From: DASPTT01 sp035623275
Lineage (GTDB): Bacteria; Actinomycetota; Acidimicrobiia; Acidimicrobiales; UBA8190
DNA length: 10,002 nt
Direction: 5' to 3'
Assembly (NCBI GenBank): GCA_035623275.1
Contig: DASPTT010000090.1
Location: 1-10,002 of the forward strand
The position numbers were made by a program, and so were the translations under genes. The number at the start of each line of letters is the position of its first letter. Position 1 is the stretch's first letter. Positions 1-7,404 of the stretch are shown in pieces. The notes beneath the pieces were generated by a model, which ran no database searches, had not been told where the DNA came from, and saw nothing but the letters and a program-made list of their open reading frames with translations.

Positions 1-4
1 CCCA

Positions 5-1015
5 ATGAGACACTACGTAGGGATTGACCTGCACCGCCGCCGGTCCGTGATCTTCACCATGGACTGCGAGGGAACCCGCCTCGGCTGCAAGCGCATCGTC
101 AACGAGCCCCAGGCCCTGCTCGAGGCGGTCCTGGAGCACAGCACCGACCCCGAGGTGGTGATCGAGGCCACCTATGGCTGGTACTGGGCCGTCGACCTGC
201 TCCAGGAGCAGGGGCTCTCGGTCCACCTGGCCCACCCCGCCGGCAACGACTGGGGCAAGCGCCGGGTGAAGAACGACGAGCGCGACGCCCGCGACCTCGC
301 CGATCTCCTGCGCTTGGGTCGGCTGGACGAGGCGTGGATCGCCCCGAAGGAGACGCGGGAGCTGCGCGAGCTCGTCCGCTATCGCCACAAGCTCGTCGAG
401 CTGCGCACGGGCCTCAAGGCCCAGATCCACGCGGTGATGGCCAAGGAGGGCGAGCTGCCCAGCCGGGGCTGGATGTTCGGGCCCGGGGGCAACGCCCAGC
501 TCGACGCCATGGAGCACGTGGGCGACGGCTACGGCATCCGCATGGCCTCGCTGCGCGAGCTCATCGACCACTACGACGCCGAGGTGGCCAAGGTCGAACG
601 CGAGATCCATCACCGGCTCAAGGGCGACCCCGCCTACGAGGCCGTCCAGACCATCCCTGGGGTGGGGCGGACCCTGGCGGCCATCTTCGTGGCCGAGATC
701 GGCGACGTCTCGCGCTTCAAGAGCCCCGAGGCCCTCAGCTCCTGGGCCGGCTTGGCTCCCCGGCACCACGAGTCCGACACTAAGGTCATCCGCGGCCAGA
801 TCACCAAGATGGGCTCGAAGCTCATGCGCTGGGCCGCCATCGAGGCCGTCTCGGGTCGGCGTGGCGGCACGAAGCTGCGCGAAGACTTCCACCAGATCGC
901 CGAGCGCCGCGGCAAGTACAAGGCCCGCGCAGCGGTGGCTCGCAAACTCCTCACGCTCGTCTACTACGGCCTGCGCGACCACGAGATCCGCGCTCTGGCC
1001 ACGGAGGCGTCGTGA
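5..1015 (+). CDS. IS110-family transposase (DEDD recombinase), complete
   Basis: 336 aa DNA recombinase of the IS110 family, which moves its insertion sequence by a RuvC-like DEDD domain plus a C-terminal Transposase_20 domain carrying a catalytic serine. Visible in the protein: GIDLH near the N-terminus (D8), VVIEATYG (E54), and the pair D91/D94 in KNDERDARD, which together fit the DEDD set. The C-terminal domain begins around IPGVGRTLAAIFVAEIGD (residues 218-234) and contains WAGLAPRHHES with S257 as the likely serine. Length is normal for the family (300-400 aa). The ATG lies four bases inside the window, so the ribosome binding site and the left end of the element, where IS110-group members encode their bridge RNA, cannot be seen. 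It is not closely similar to the transposase at the right edge, so the two are not copies of one element. Family assignment is firm; the exact subgroup is not determined. Confidence 0.95.
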   Translation: MRHYVGIDLHRRRSVIFTMDCEGTRLGCKRIVNEPQALLEAVLEHSTDPEVVIEATYGWYWAVDLLQEQGLSVHLAHPAGNDWGKRRVKNDERDARDLADLLRLGRLDEAWIAPKETRELRELVRYRHKLVELRTGLKAQIHAVMAKEGELPSRGWMFGPGGNAQLDAMEHVGDGYGIRMASLRELIDHYDAEVAKVEREIHHRLKGDPAYEAVQTIPGVGRTLAAIFVAEIGDVSRFKSPEALSSWAGLAPRHHESDTKVIRGQITKMGSKLMRWAAIEAVSGRRGGTKLREDFHQIAERRGKYKARAAVARKLLTLVYYGLRDHEIRALATEAS

Positions 1016-1391
1016 GCTCGGCCCCACGGTCGGGTGCGGCTCGAGATTCGGCAGGATCTCTCCTCTTCCGGGAGCAGATCGCGTAAGTGCTTGAGCCCTC
1101 CCGGCCGTTGGCCGGACCACACCATGCGCGCCGTTTGGTCGGCGGAGACATGCCTTGGCAGGCCGAGCCCTGCCCGCCCTCACGACCTGGGGGAGATGGT
1201 GTGGAGACCCGCGGCGTGAGCCGCATCACAGCTCGATAGCCCCATCATTGTTCCGGTTCCGCCGGCGCTCTGACGACGCGCGCCCTGGTTCAGGACGGCG
1301 CCGGCGCCGTCACGAACGAACGAAAGACCCCAGCCCCTTGACACGGCCCCGCTCCTTCAGACATGCCGAAGTGCGCTAGCTGGAAGCGGCG
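1016..1391. other. Non-coding stretch after the transposase, rich in hairpins
   Basis: No convincing gene lies in these 376 bases; the short open frames have no coding character. Several perfect or near-perfect hairpins are visible. 1055-1080 pairs GATCT+CTCC with GGAG+AGATC around one bulged C. 1101-1115 is CCGGCC-GTT-GGCCGG. 1157-1174 pairs GGCAGG with CCTGCC. 1294-1311 is an 18-bp palindrome. The first part must contain the right end of the IS110 element, but no boundary can be fixed from one copy. The DinB gene ends at 1392 on the opposite strand, so this is a convergent intergenic region where terminators are expected. None of the stems is followed by a clear T-run. Confidence 0.6.
1294..1311. 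repeat. Perfect 18-bp palindrome
   Basis: GACGGCGCC followed directly by its reverse complement GGCGCCGTC, with no spacer. It is followed by a short CGAA tandem run (1313-1324). It lies between the convergent IS110 transposase and DinB genes. It could be a protein-binding site, part of a factor-dependent terminator, or chance in GC-rich DNA. There is no T-run to support an intrinsic terminator. Confidence 0.55.
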
Positions 1392-1961
1392 TCAGGCGAC
1401 CGGCCGCCAGGGTTTGATCCACCCGTCCTCAGGCCATCCTTCGGCTGCGGCCATAAGCGGACCGCTCAACGCTCCATCCAGAGCTTCTCGGATGATGTCG
1501 GCGTGTCCTGCATGCCGCGCAGTCTCTTCAATGAGATGGAGCAAGATCCATCGAACCGTGCATCTCTCAGAATCGGGATACCAAGGTGCGTCGGGGAGCG
1601 GTACACGGCGCCCCGGATCGTCGATGCTCTCGATTACGTCGTTGGTGTATCTGCTTGCTTCCTCGTACTGCTCCAGAACACCAGCTAGCGTCTCGTCATC
1701 CGCCAGAACGAAGCTGGCCATGTAATCGTCGAAGGAAGCATCGCCAGGCGGTACACCTGCGACGCGATCGGTCCAACCGCGTTCTGCGTCAGCGAGGTGC
1801 TTGACCAGTCCGCCTAGGGTCAGCCCGCTCGGTGTCGTATGGCGGCGAGCTTGATCGTCATGCAGCCCCAGCGTCGCGTTGCGAACAGCTTCCCGCTGGT
1901 GCTGGAGGAATGCGAGAAGGCCTTCTCGTTCGGTTTGGATCAAGGGTGCGTTCATTGGCAT
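1392..1961 (-). CDS. DinB-family (DUF664-type) putative metal-dependent protein
   Basis: 189 aa protein of the DinB/YfiT four-helix-bundle superfamily, DUF664 type. Members of this superfamily bind a divalent metal through three histidines and include thiol-dependent (bacillithiol, mycothiol) transferases; the actual substrate here is unknown. The characteristic TPSGLTLGGLVKHLADAERGW (residues 43-63) supplies the first metal histidine (H55). The last helix, LLHLIEETARHAGHADIIRE (140-159), supplies the others (likely H150 and H153). The N-terminal helix with TEREGLLAFLQHQR is also typical. The start is placed at ATG 1961 because GGGAG (1971-1975 on the + strand) lies nine bases upstream. The frame stays open to 2039, but that extension is not family-like and lies inside a repeat. 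The gene looks less GC-rich at third positions than the flanking transposases. It stands alone, with an intergenic repeat directly 5'. Family certain; function inferred only. Confidence 0.92.
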   Translation of the reverse strand: MPMNAPLIQTEREGLLAFLQHQREAVRNATLGLHDDQARRHTTPSGLTLGGLVKHLADAERGWTDRVAGVPPGDASFDDYMASFVLADDETLAGVLEQYEEASRYTNDVIESIDDPGRRVPLPDAPWYPDSERCTVRWILLHLIEETARHAGHADIIREALDGALSGPLMAAAEGWPEDGWIKPWRPVA

Positions 1962-1970
1962 ATGCGAAGT

Positions 1971-2138
1971 CTCCCACCGAGCTGCAACGGACTGGCACCC
2001 CGATCGCCGGGATCCACCAAGGGCCAACTCCGCCAGCAACCATCCGGGATGTGCCTGATGCAGTGCCCCCGGCCGGACGGCCTACCCGCTCTGTAACGAC
2101 GCCCCGGCGTGATCTCGGACGGTTCTGGTCCCCTGACC
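1971..2138 (-). repeat. Intergenic repeat copy A (5' of the DinB gene)
   Basis: One of five related copies. On the + strand it opens with CTCCCACCGAGC (1971-1982), identical to 7851-7862. It then has CCGCTCTGTAACGACG (2086-2101; 15 of 16 match 7958-7973), GCGTGATCTCGG (2107-2118; 11 of 12 match 7980-7991) and CCCTGACC (2131-2138, as at 8005-8012). Order and spacing are kept: 115 versus 107 bases between the first two boxes, and 45 versus 47 between the second and last. The left end supplies the DinB Shine-Dalgarno sequence, so the repeat acts as, or overlaps, its 5' leader. A small hairpin (2071-2082) sits where the other copies vary in sequence. Confidence 0.8.
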
Positions 2139-2210
2139 AGGGCTGGCGATGCATCTCAGGGGGGCACGCCTCCCGGCAGAGTCGGGCGGTTCTCGGTTCC
2201 AACATCAGGG
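2112..2210 (-). repeat. Degenerate partial duplication inside or next to copy A
   Basis: ATCTCGGACGGTTCTGGTCC (2112-2131) recurs about 79 bases to the right as GTCGGGCGGTTCTCGGTTCC (2191-2210). Copy B carries the related ATCTCGGGCGGTTTCGGACC (5222-5241). This suggests that one box of the repeat family was duplicated locally upstream of the DinB gene. The rest of 2139-2281 holds nothing else that I recognise. A short CGCG-TAT-CGCG hairpin (2270-2280) lies just after the permease stop codon. Confidence 0.5.
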
Positions 2211-2281
2211 TGTCAGTGGTGGCAATACCGGGTGGTCACCGCGTACCAACTTCGTGCAGTTGCGGTGCCCGCGTATCGCGC

Positions 2282-3016
2282 TCACGCCTCGCCGGTGTCG
2301 TGCCGGTAGGCAAGAACGGCGAGCGGGATGAGCGCGGCGGTCCAGCAGGCGAGGACGATCCATCCCTCGGTCGGCCAATCCCCATGGTGGAGTGCGGATG
2401 CGCCGGCGTGCACGAGCCAGTAGGAGGGCAGCAGCTTGACGAAGGTCAACATGGCGCCTTTGTTGAACAAGCTCCCGAAGGCGCCGCCGAAGAGGGCGAA
2501 GAACACGATGATCCAACCCATGACCTGCACGAGGGCGTCCGTCGCGATGACGTGACCCAAGATGAGGCCAATCAGGACGAACGGCACCAAGCCAACAAGG
2601 AGCAGGCCCGTCATCTCGAACCACTGCGCCGCGTCGAGGCGCACCCCCAGCGTTACGCCGGCCAAAAAGACCAAGACGATTGCGGGCAGCACCACGAGGT
2701 AGGCGGCGAGCACCTTCGCGAGGTAGTCGGTGCGAGCCCGAAGCGGCGTGATCCGCAACTGGCGGGTCCAGCTCCGGGCGCGGTCGCGAGCGAGACGGCC
2801 GCCGGGTCCGATAGCGGCGAACATCGCACCATACGCGGCCATCCCGGTCATGAAGTAGAGCGGGAAGGAGACGCCCGCGGCGTAGACGAAGGCATGGCGG
2901 TTGCTCGACGTGACCGCGTAGTAGACGACGAGCGGCAGCCCGATGCTGAGCCCGTAGATCAGGGGGTTACGCAAGGAGCGGAGGATCTCGTAACGCACAT
3001 GGGTGGCACCGCTCAT
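2282..3016 (-). CDS. ABC-2 type exporter permease (DrrB-like)
   Basis: 244 aa integral membrane subunit of an ABC-2 exporter. Six hydrophobic segments are visible, at about residues 19-35, 47-69, 101-124, 134-155, 163-184 and 217-237. The cytoplasmic loop after segment 2, RDRARSWTRQLRITPLR, is the loop found in this family before the third helix (compare 'LxxTPL'). The ATG overlaps the ATPase stop as ATGA (3016-3013), so the two genes are translationally coupled and almost certainly form one transporter, probably two permeases with two ATPases. The substrate is unknown. Relatives in actinobacteria export antibiotics, lipids or other hydrophobic compounds, but nothing here points to one. The gene ends at TGA 2282-2284. 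Family assignment is firm. Confidence 0.92.
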   Translation of the reverse strand: MSGATHVRYEILRSLRNPLIYGLSIGLPLVVYYAVTSSNRHAFVYAAGVSFPLYFMTGMAAYGAMFAAIGPGGRLARDRARSWTRQLRITPLRARTDYLAKVLAAYLVVLPAIVLVFLAGVTLGVRLDAAQWFEMTGLLLVGLVPFVLIGLILGHVIATDALVQVMGWIIVFFALFGGAFGSLFNKGAMLTFVKLLPSYWLVHAGASALHHGDWPTEGWIVLACWTAALIPLAVLAYRHDTGEA

Positions 3017-3948
3017 TGGGCCACCAGCCCCTCTGGACCGGGTTTGTCGTCTCCTGCCGTCAGCTCGAGAAACGCTTCCTCGAGGCTTCCGCCCGCCGCT
3101 TCGACGTCTCTGACCTCGGGGAACCGGGCAAACAAGGCAGGGAGGGCGGCGTCAGCGTCAGAGCAGGACAGGATCACTGCATCTCCGTGGCGCTCGACGT
3201 TGGTCACGCCTGGCAGGGCGCGGAGCGATTCGAGATCGACACCGGGGAGCGTCGCCCGGACAGTTCGGGATCCGACCTTCGCCTTGATCTCGGTGGCCGG
3301 ACCGTCGGCGACGATGCGGCCGTGAGCCATGAGCACGATCCGGTCCGCGAAGGCGTCGGCCTCTTCGAGGTAATGGGTCGCGAACAGGACGGTCTTGCCC
3401 TGAGATGCGAGCCCGCGCATGACCTGCCAGAACTCGTGTCGGCCCTCGACGTCGATGCCGGCGGTCGGTTCGTCGAGCACCAAGAGATCGGTGTTGCCCA
3501 CGAGCGCGGTGGCAAACCGCACCCGCTGGACTTGCCCACCCGAGAGCGTCGTGGTCCGTCGCTCGGCCAGGTCGCCCATCCCCGTGAGCCGAAGCACGTC
3601 ATCGACGGAGAGTGGGTGCGGGTAGTACGAGGCCACGAGCGAGATCAGCTCGCGGACACGCAGGTGGTCGGGCAGCGATCCGGTTTGGAGCATCCCGCCG
3701 ATCACGCCTGACCTGACGGCTGTAGCCGGCGGCACGCCGAAGACGGTGACGGTTCCGGCGTCGGGGTGGCGAAGGCCGAGCACCATGTCGATCGTCGTCG
3801 TTTTGCCCGCGCCGTTCGGTCCGAGCAGGGCGACCGTCTCGCCAGGCGGGACGTCGAGGTCGATGCCCCGAACCGCCTGGACCGCACCGTAGGACTTGGT
3901 CAAGCCGGCAGCCTTGACGCCAGCGGACCCGGTGCTGACCGTGGCCAC
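3013..3948 (-). CDS. ABC exporter ATP-binding protein (DrrA-like)
   Basis: ATPase subunit of the exporter, 311 aa from the chosen start. In that numbering it shows Walker A LLGPNGAGKTTT (41-52), Q-loop GGMLQTGSL (84-92), signature LSGGQVQR (135-142), Walker B LLVLDEPTAGID (155-166) and H-loop FATHYLEEAD (189-198). After the nucleotide-binding domain comes the roughly 75-residue C-terminal extension of DrrA-type ATPases (DUF4162 type), from about SRTVRATLPG to EEAFLELTAG. GTG 3948 is preferred because the ABC domain then begins about 10 residues in. The frame continues open to a GTG at 4035, whose Arg/Pro-rich 29-residue extension is not family-like. Neither start has a clear Shine-Dalgarno sequence. 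The 3' end overlaps the permease start. A copy of the intergenic repeat lies upstream. Confidence 0.92.
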   Translation of the reverse strand: MATVSTGSAGVKAAGLTKSYGAVQAVRGIDLDVPPGETVALLGPNGAGKTTTIDMVLGLRHPDAGTVTVFGVPPATAVRSGVIGGMLQTGSLPDHLRVRELISLVASYYPHPLSVDDVLRLTGMGDLAERRTTTLSGGQVQRVRFATALVGNTDLLVLDEPTAGIDVEGRHEFWQVMRGLASQGKTVLFATHYLEEADAFADRIVLMAHGRIVADGPATEIKAKVGSRTVRATLPGVDLESLRALPGVTNVERHGDAVILSCSDADAALPALFARFPEVRDVEAAGGSLEEAFLELTAGDDKPGPEGLVAQ

Positions 3949-4094
3949 CGAACAATCATCGTTGGTGGGGCCAGTCCTGTCGAGGAGCGAGGGCCACACG
4001 GGCCGAAAGCGGCGTCTAGGTGCCTCTCCGGTCACCGATCATCCGATACGGCGCAGGTACCGCTCGCCGGGTGCGGTCACGCCAAACGCACAGA

Positions 4095-4246
4095 CCGAGG
4101 GCTCTGGGAAGCCACAGGGCGCACACAACTGCCGCGATCCCGGGCGAATCATGTATTGAAGCGGACCGGGCTGGACGTGCCGCACCCGGTCGCCCCGGCT
4201 TTGAGGCCCCCGATCCGGGATCACGCTCGCTGAACGTTCCCGAGCG
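4095..4246 (-). repeat. Intergenic repeat copy D (5' of the ABC operon)
   Basis: The core 4127-4197 aligns with 7875-7945 at 56 of 69 positions by hand count, with two 2-base gaps. It includes identical CGGACCGGGCTG (4162-4173 and 7908-7919), GTGCCG and GGTCGCCCCG (4188-4197 and 7936-7945). The right part is more diverged. On the - strand it reads GTTCAGCGAGCG where copy C reads GTTACCGAGCG. GATCCCGG also recurs there in an altered arrangement: CCGGGATCACGCT (4215-4227) is the exact reverse complement of 7979-7991. It lies between the methyltransferase stop and the ABC operon. Confidence 0.75.
4224..4246. terminator. Hairpin after the methyltransferase stop (possible terminator)
   Basis: CGCTCG (4224-4229) and CGAGCG (4241-4246) form a perfect 6-bp stem around an 11-base loop that contains the palindrome GAACGTTC. 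It starts 12 bases after the methyltransferase stop on the - strand. There is no T-run after the stem, so termination is uncertain. The stem is also the diverged edge of intergenic repeat D, and this may be its real identity. Confidence 0.3.
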
Positions 4247-4258
4247 CCCTACAAAGAG

Positions 4259-5122
4259 TCAGATCCGAGAGACAAGCCTTGCGCTGATGAAGAAGCTCCT
4301 GCTCATCTCGGCAGCTCGGACCACAACCTCATCGGAGATGCCAGGTGGAGGCCATCGACCCAAGTGACGCCCGACGACATCGAAGTCGTGTACCTGGGCC
4401 TGCCAGCCATGGGTCGCAAGGAACTCGGCGGGGTCGTTCGTGCCAAACTGCCACGGGATGCCGAGCGAGCGAAGCCGCTCCAGGAACGGCGTCACGGCCG
4501 GATTTTCGAGGTAGGCCTTGCTGAGCATGTCGATGCCCAGAGCGCTGCCGGGCATCGCCAGGGCGGCGAGTTGATCGAGCAGCCGAGCGTTGTCGTCCTC
4601 CGTCAAGTAGCCCGACAGCCCTTCGGCGACGAACACGGTGCGTGCGTCTGGGTCGAACCCCGACCTCACTAGGGCCGAAGGCCAAGCATCGTCGCCGAGG
4701 TCCACCCCCACCAGGACCCTTCGGCACGTAGGCGTGGCGTGCTCACGATCCAGCACTACCTGCTTGTCCGCCAACACCACTGGCTGATCGACCTCGTAGG
4801 CCACAGTGTCGGTTGGGAGCTTCAGGCGGAATGCCCTGGTGTCCATTCCGGCAGCCACGAGCACCACCTGGCGCACTCCTTCTTCAACGGCTGCCACGAC
4901 CAGATCATCGAAGAATCGGGTGCGTGGGCCGATGGTCGGGTTCTCTTGCGGCATCCCCGGGAGCCGCCACTCCTCCAGCCACCGGAACCCCTCTGCACCA
5001 GCCAGAGCAGCGGCCAGAGGATCGTCGAACAGGCGATCAGGGCGGCGACTCTCAACAGCTCGGCCTGCGGCAGCCAACTTCGCCGTCATCGCCGCCATAT
5101 GGCCCGTCACAGCACCCATCAT
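4259..5122 (-). CDS. Class I SAM-dependent methyltransferase (TIGR00027/LCMT-like)
   Basis: 287 aa from ATG 5122. It belongs to the leucine carboxyl methyltransferase-like family (PF04072, TIGR00027), common in mycobacteria and other actinobacteria and mostly of unknown substrate. Visible motifs, in the numbering of the chosen start, are the N-terminal ESRRPDRLFDDPLA (24-37), GPRTRFFDD (65-73), the SAM-binding motif QVVLVAAGMDTRAFRL (85-100), the acidic YEVDQP (109-114), VDLGDD (140-145) and FVAEGLSGYLTEDD (164-177). Length is normal for the family. GTG 5125, ATG 5122 and ATG 5119 are adjacent; the choice among them is arbitrary, and no good Shine-Dalgarno sequence is at the right distance. 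ATG 5098 is also possible. Intergenic repeat B begins almost at the start codon. Family is clear; substrate is not. Confidence 0.92.
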   Translation of the reverse strand: MMGAVTGHMAAMTAKLAAAGRAVESRRPDRLFDDPLAAALAGAEGFRWLEEWRLPGMPQENPTIGPRTRFFDDLVVAAVEEGVRQVVLVAAGMDTRAFRLKLPTDTVAYEVDQPVVLADKQVVLDREHATPTCRRVLVGVDLGDDAWPSALVRSGFDPDARTVFVAEGLSGYLTEDDNARLLDQLAALAMPGSALGIDMLSKAYLENPAVTPFLERLRSLGIPWQFGTNDPAEFLATHGWQAQVHDFDVVGRHLGRWPPPGISDEVVVRAAEMSRSFFISARLVSRI

Positions 5123-5125
5123 CAC

Positions 5126-5241
5126 CCGGTATCGGCTGATCCTGCCCCCGCACTAGATGTGCCGCTTGCGAGCATCGGCTCGCGGGCGGAATCGACCGGT
5201 AACGACCCCCCGGCCTGAGCAATCTCGGGCGGTTTCGGACC
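5126..5241 (-). repeat. Intergenic repeat copy B (5' of the methyltransferase)
   Basis: Shares with copy C, in the same order on the + strand: GGTATCG (5129-5135, compare GGTGTATCG), GTGCCG (5159-5164), TCGACCG-GTAACGAC (5192-5206, lacking three bases present in copy C) and ATCTCGG (5222-5228). The last box continues as ATCTCGGGCGGTTTCGG, as in copy A. The variable middle holds a perfect hairpin, GCGAGC-ATCG-GCTCGC (5168-5183). Because the copy runs up to the methyltransferase start, it must contain that gene's promoter or leader. Between copies B and F (5242-5360) I see no gene and nothing else recognisable. Confidence 0.65.
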
Positions 5242-5360
5242 CGCGGGCTGGGTGGGAGTCCTTGCCGCCCCAGGCCCTCCCAGAGCTGTTGAGCAGGGTG
5301 GCGGCGACCTTGTTGGGAAATGAGCGCGGCCCATGCGAAGGCGGCAGGGCAGCCGCTCAT

Positions 5361-5500
5361 CCCCACCCAACTCCGAGATCGCGGCACACGACTCGTTGCC
5401 GAGCGCAAGGGCCTCCACCGGCTGACGACCACGGGGAGGCAACCAACGGCCACACTTGTATGTGCCAGGACAGATTGCCTCGTCATCGGATCAGCTGACC
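5361..5500 (+). repeat. Intergenic repeat copy F (inverted, no gene after it)
   Basis: On the + strand this copy reads CCGAGATCGCGG (5373-5384), then CGTTGCCGAGCG (5394-5405), ACGGGGAGGC (5431-5440) and CGGCCACACTT (5447-5457). These match the - strand boxes of copy C: CCGGGATCACGC, CGTTACCGAGCG, ACGGGGCG and CGGCACTT. The distance from GATC to CGTT is 17 bases in both. Orientation is opposite to the other four copies. In the equivalent place downstream there is no + strand gene, only the 3' end of the MFS gene, so the unit it once led may have been lost or replaced. Confidence 0.6.
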
Positions 5501-5515
5501 CGGCCGACGCGCCGC

Positions 5516-7393
5516 CTATGGGCTCGCCGGCACGCGCTCTGCGTGCTCAAGGCGGAGTTGGGCCAGTTCGGCTTCCACTAGCCGCACACGCTCCTCAGTC
5601 TCGCGTTTGGCCACCGCCGGGTTCCAGTGTCCCCGCATGAAGAAGATCAGCACGAGAAAGACGACCTGACCGCCGATGCATACCCACCACCAGCGCTTCC
5701 ACTCTGCCGGTGCGGCCTTCTGGGCGGGAACGATCACCTTCGCCGCGACAAGCATGGTGGCCAGCTCGGGCGAACTCAGGCGCACCGCGTCGACCTGGGC
5801 ACTGGTGATGGTCTTGCCGTCCTGGAGATCTGTGGCCAACGGTGTGAAGGTCAAGAGCCCAGAGACCTGCGGCTTCAGCGAGCCCGGCACCGACCCCAGC
5901 GCGCTGAAGAGGTTGTGATGCTGCGCGTACGCGGTGAGGACGAAGGCCAAGCTTCTGAGAGGCGGGCACGGCCGATCGACGGGATTGGTGTCCCTGGTCG
6001 CGCACGGGGTCGTGTTCAGCAGGGTGAGGACGCTCGCCGGCACCGCCGGCGCGCCAGCCTTGGTGGGCACATAGGGCTGGGCCTTCTGCAGGGTCTGGAG
6101 CGCGGTGGCCGCCGTCTGGTTGTCCACGATCGGGTTGGACGTGGTGATCACGTAGGGCAGTACCAGGAACGAGGTGGCCACCACCAAGCGCAGCACCCAC
6201 CCCCACAGGGCCAGGCCTGTGGCGGCCAAGGCCGGGTTCTTTTCTTCGATGGCCTCGGTGTAGTTGGCCATCCACGCCGGATATGCGATCCCTAGCGTGA
6301 TGCCGAGGGCCATGGCCAGGAAGGCCTTGGTGTCGTGGCTCGTGGTCATGGGGTGGTTGGTCTGAACGATGATCAAGTACGTGACCACGATGGTGCCGAT
6401 CGCCCCCACGAGCATGAACGGCTTGCGCACCCGGATGGCATCAGATGCAAACCCGATGACGACGACGGTGATGGCGTTGGCCGCACCGCCCCACAGGTTG
6501 ATGCCGTTGGCGTTGGCGGTCGTCTCGTTGAATACCACCACCCAGTACAGGGTGAAGATCGCGACGACGGCATAGAAGATGAGGAGGAAGGTCGAGATCC
6601 CAAAGGAGGAGGCGATCAGGTCCCACTTGAGCATGGTGCGCCACGGGTAGGCCGTCGCCTTCGCGACGTCGATCCCCCGGGCTCGGGCCTCGACCAAAGC
6701 GCGTTCGCGTTCGGTCACCATGAGCTGATCGCGCAGCTGGGGTGAGAGCTCGCGCAGGCCGACGAAGGCGACCACGAACACACCGAGAGTGATCAGCCCC
6801 GAGATGATGAATTGGTCCTGCCAAGGCTTGAGATGTGTCAGCGTGTGGGTGGCCACCAGGCTGGCGACCACGAAACCGAGGGTCGGCCCCACAGTCCAGA
6901 ACCCCATGGCCGTGGCCCGGCCCACCTGCGGGGAGAAGTCCCGGACCAGTGCCGGAGTCACCACCAAGATGACGCCCTCCACGATGCCGATCATCGAGTA
7001 CTCCACCGAGAACAGTGCCTTGGAGGAAGTGTTCGGGATGGCGGCGAACTGCAGGAGCCCGATCACAAGCGTCCCGACGAGACACAGGTTGACCCGCCCG
7101 ATCCTGTCGGCGAGGCCTCCCAGCAGTGCGGCGAAGGCGCCAAGTCCGTTGGACAGCACGACCAGCAGCAAGAAGTAGCGGAAGGTCATGTGGTAATAGG
7201 GGAGCAACAGCGGGAGGGTGGCGCCCTCCTCCCAATACACGTAGTAGAGGACGACGGCAATCAACACGACGATCGACAGGTAGAAGTAGCGCAACCCACT
7301 CGACGGGTAGTGGTGGATCCGTCGGCTCCAGAGCGTGCTGGCCCACGTGTCACGCTTCGGGGCTACCTCCGATGCCGCGAATGCCTCAGCCAC
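5516..7393 (-). CDS. MFS transporter with large extracytoplasmic insert
   Basis: 625 aa major facilitator superfamily permease, probably a proton-coupled carrier or exporter in the cytoplasmic membrane. Twelve segments are visible, at about 36-54, 70-92, 103-120, 128-150, 162-182, 195-213, 262-285, 300-316, 326-344, 358-376, 392-415 and 566-585. The MFS motif A, GGLADRIGRV (92-101), lies in the loop between segments 2 and 3. Two parts exceed a standard 400-450 aa carrier: a loop of about 150 residues between segments 11 and 12 (416-565), predicted outside the membrane, with cysteines C464 and C476; and a charged, helical C-terminal tail (595-620). GTG 7393 is chosen because AGGAGG (7399-7404, read on the - strand) lies five bases upstream. 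The gene is single and carries no intergenic repeat at its 5' end. Substrate cannot be told. Confidence 0.93.
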   Translation of the reverse strand: MAEAFAASEVAPKRDTWASTLWSRRIHHYPSSGLRYFYLSIVVLIAVVLYYVYWEEGATLPLLLPYYHMTFRYFLLLVVLSNGLGAFAALLGGLADRIGRVNLCLVGTLVIGLLQFAAIPNTSSKALFSVEYSMIGIVEGVILVVTPALVRDFSPQVGRATAMGFWTVGPTLGFVVASLVATHTLTHLKPWQDQFIISGLITLGVFVVAFVGLRELSPQLRDQLMVTERERALVEARARGIDVAKATAYPWRTMLKWDLIASSFGISTFLLIFYAVVAIFTLYWVVVFNETTANANGINLWGGAANAITVVVIGFASDAIRVRKPFMLVGAIGTIVVTYLIIVQTNHPMTTSHDTKAFLAMALGITLGIAYPAWMANYTEAIEEKNPALAATGLALWGWVLRLVVATSFLVLPYVITTSNPIVDNQTAATALQTLQKAQPYVPTKAGAPAVPASVLTLLNTTPCATRDTNPVDRPCPPLRSLAFVLTAYAQHHNLFSALGSVPGSLKPQVSGLLTFTPLATDLQDGKTITSAQVDAVRLSSPELATMLVAAKVIVPAQKAAPAEWKRWWWVCIGGQVVFLVLIFFMRGHWNPAVAKRETEERVRLVEAELAQLRLEHAERVPASP

Positions 7394-7398
7394 TAACC

Positions 7399-7404
7399 CC
7401 TCCT
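7399..7404 (-). promoter_or_regulatory. Strong Shine-Dalgarno of the MFS gene
   Basis: AGGAGG on the - strand, five bases before GTG 7393. It fixes this GTG as the start, since no ATG occurs until well inside the transporter. Confidence 0.8.

Noticed and set aside
1962..2039. N-terminal extension of the DinB protein up to 2039
   Set aside because: The extension lacks DinB character and lies within repeat copy A, while ATG 1961 has a good Shine-Dalgarno sequence.
1832..3325. A 497-codon open frame on the + strand
   Set aside because: It lies antisense to the ABC permease, the end of the ATPase and part of the DinB gene, all of which have clear family motifs. Its translation is low-complexity (R, G, P, E, H rich), as expected for the reverse of high-GC genes.
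5627..6745. Long + strand open frames opposite the MFS gene
   Set aside because: Their translations are rich in R, G, D and H with no motifs, while the - strand frame encodes twelve membrane segments and MFS motif A.
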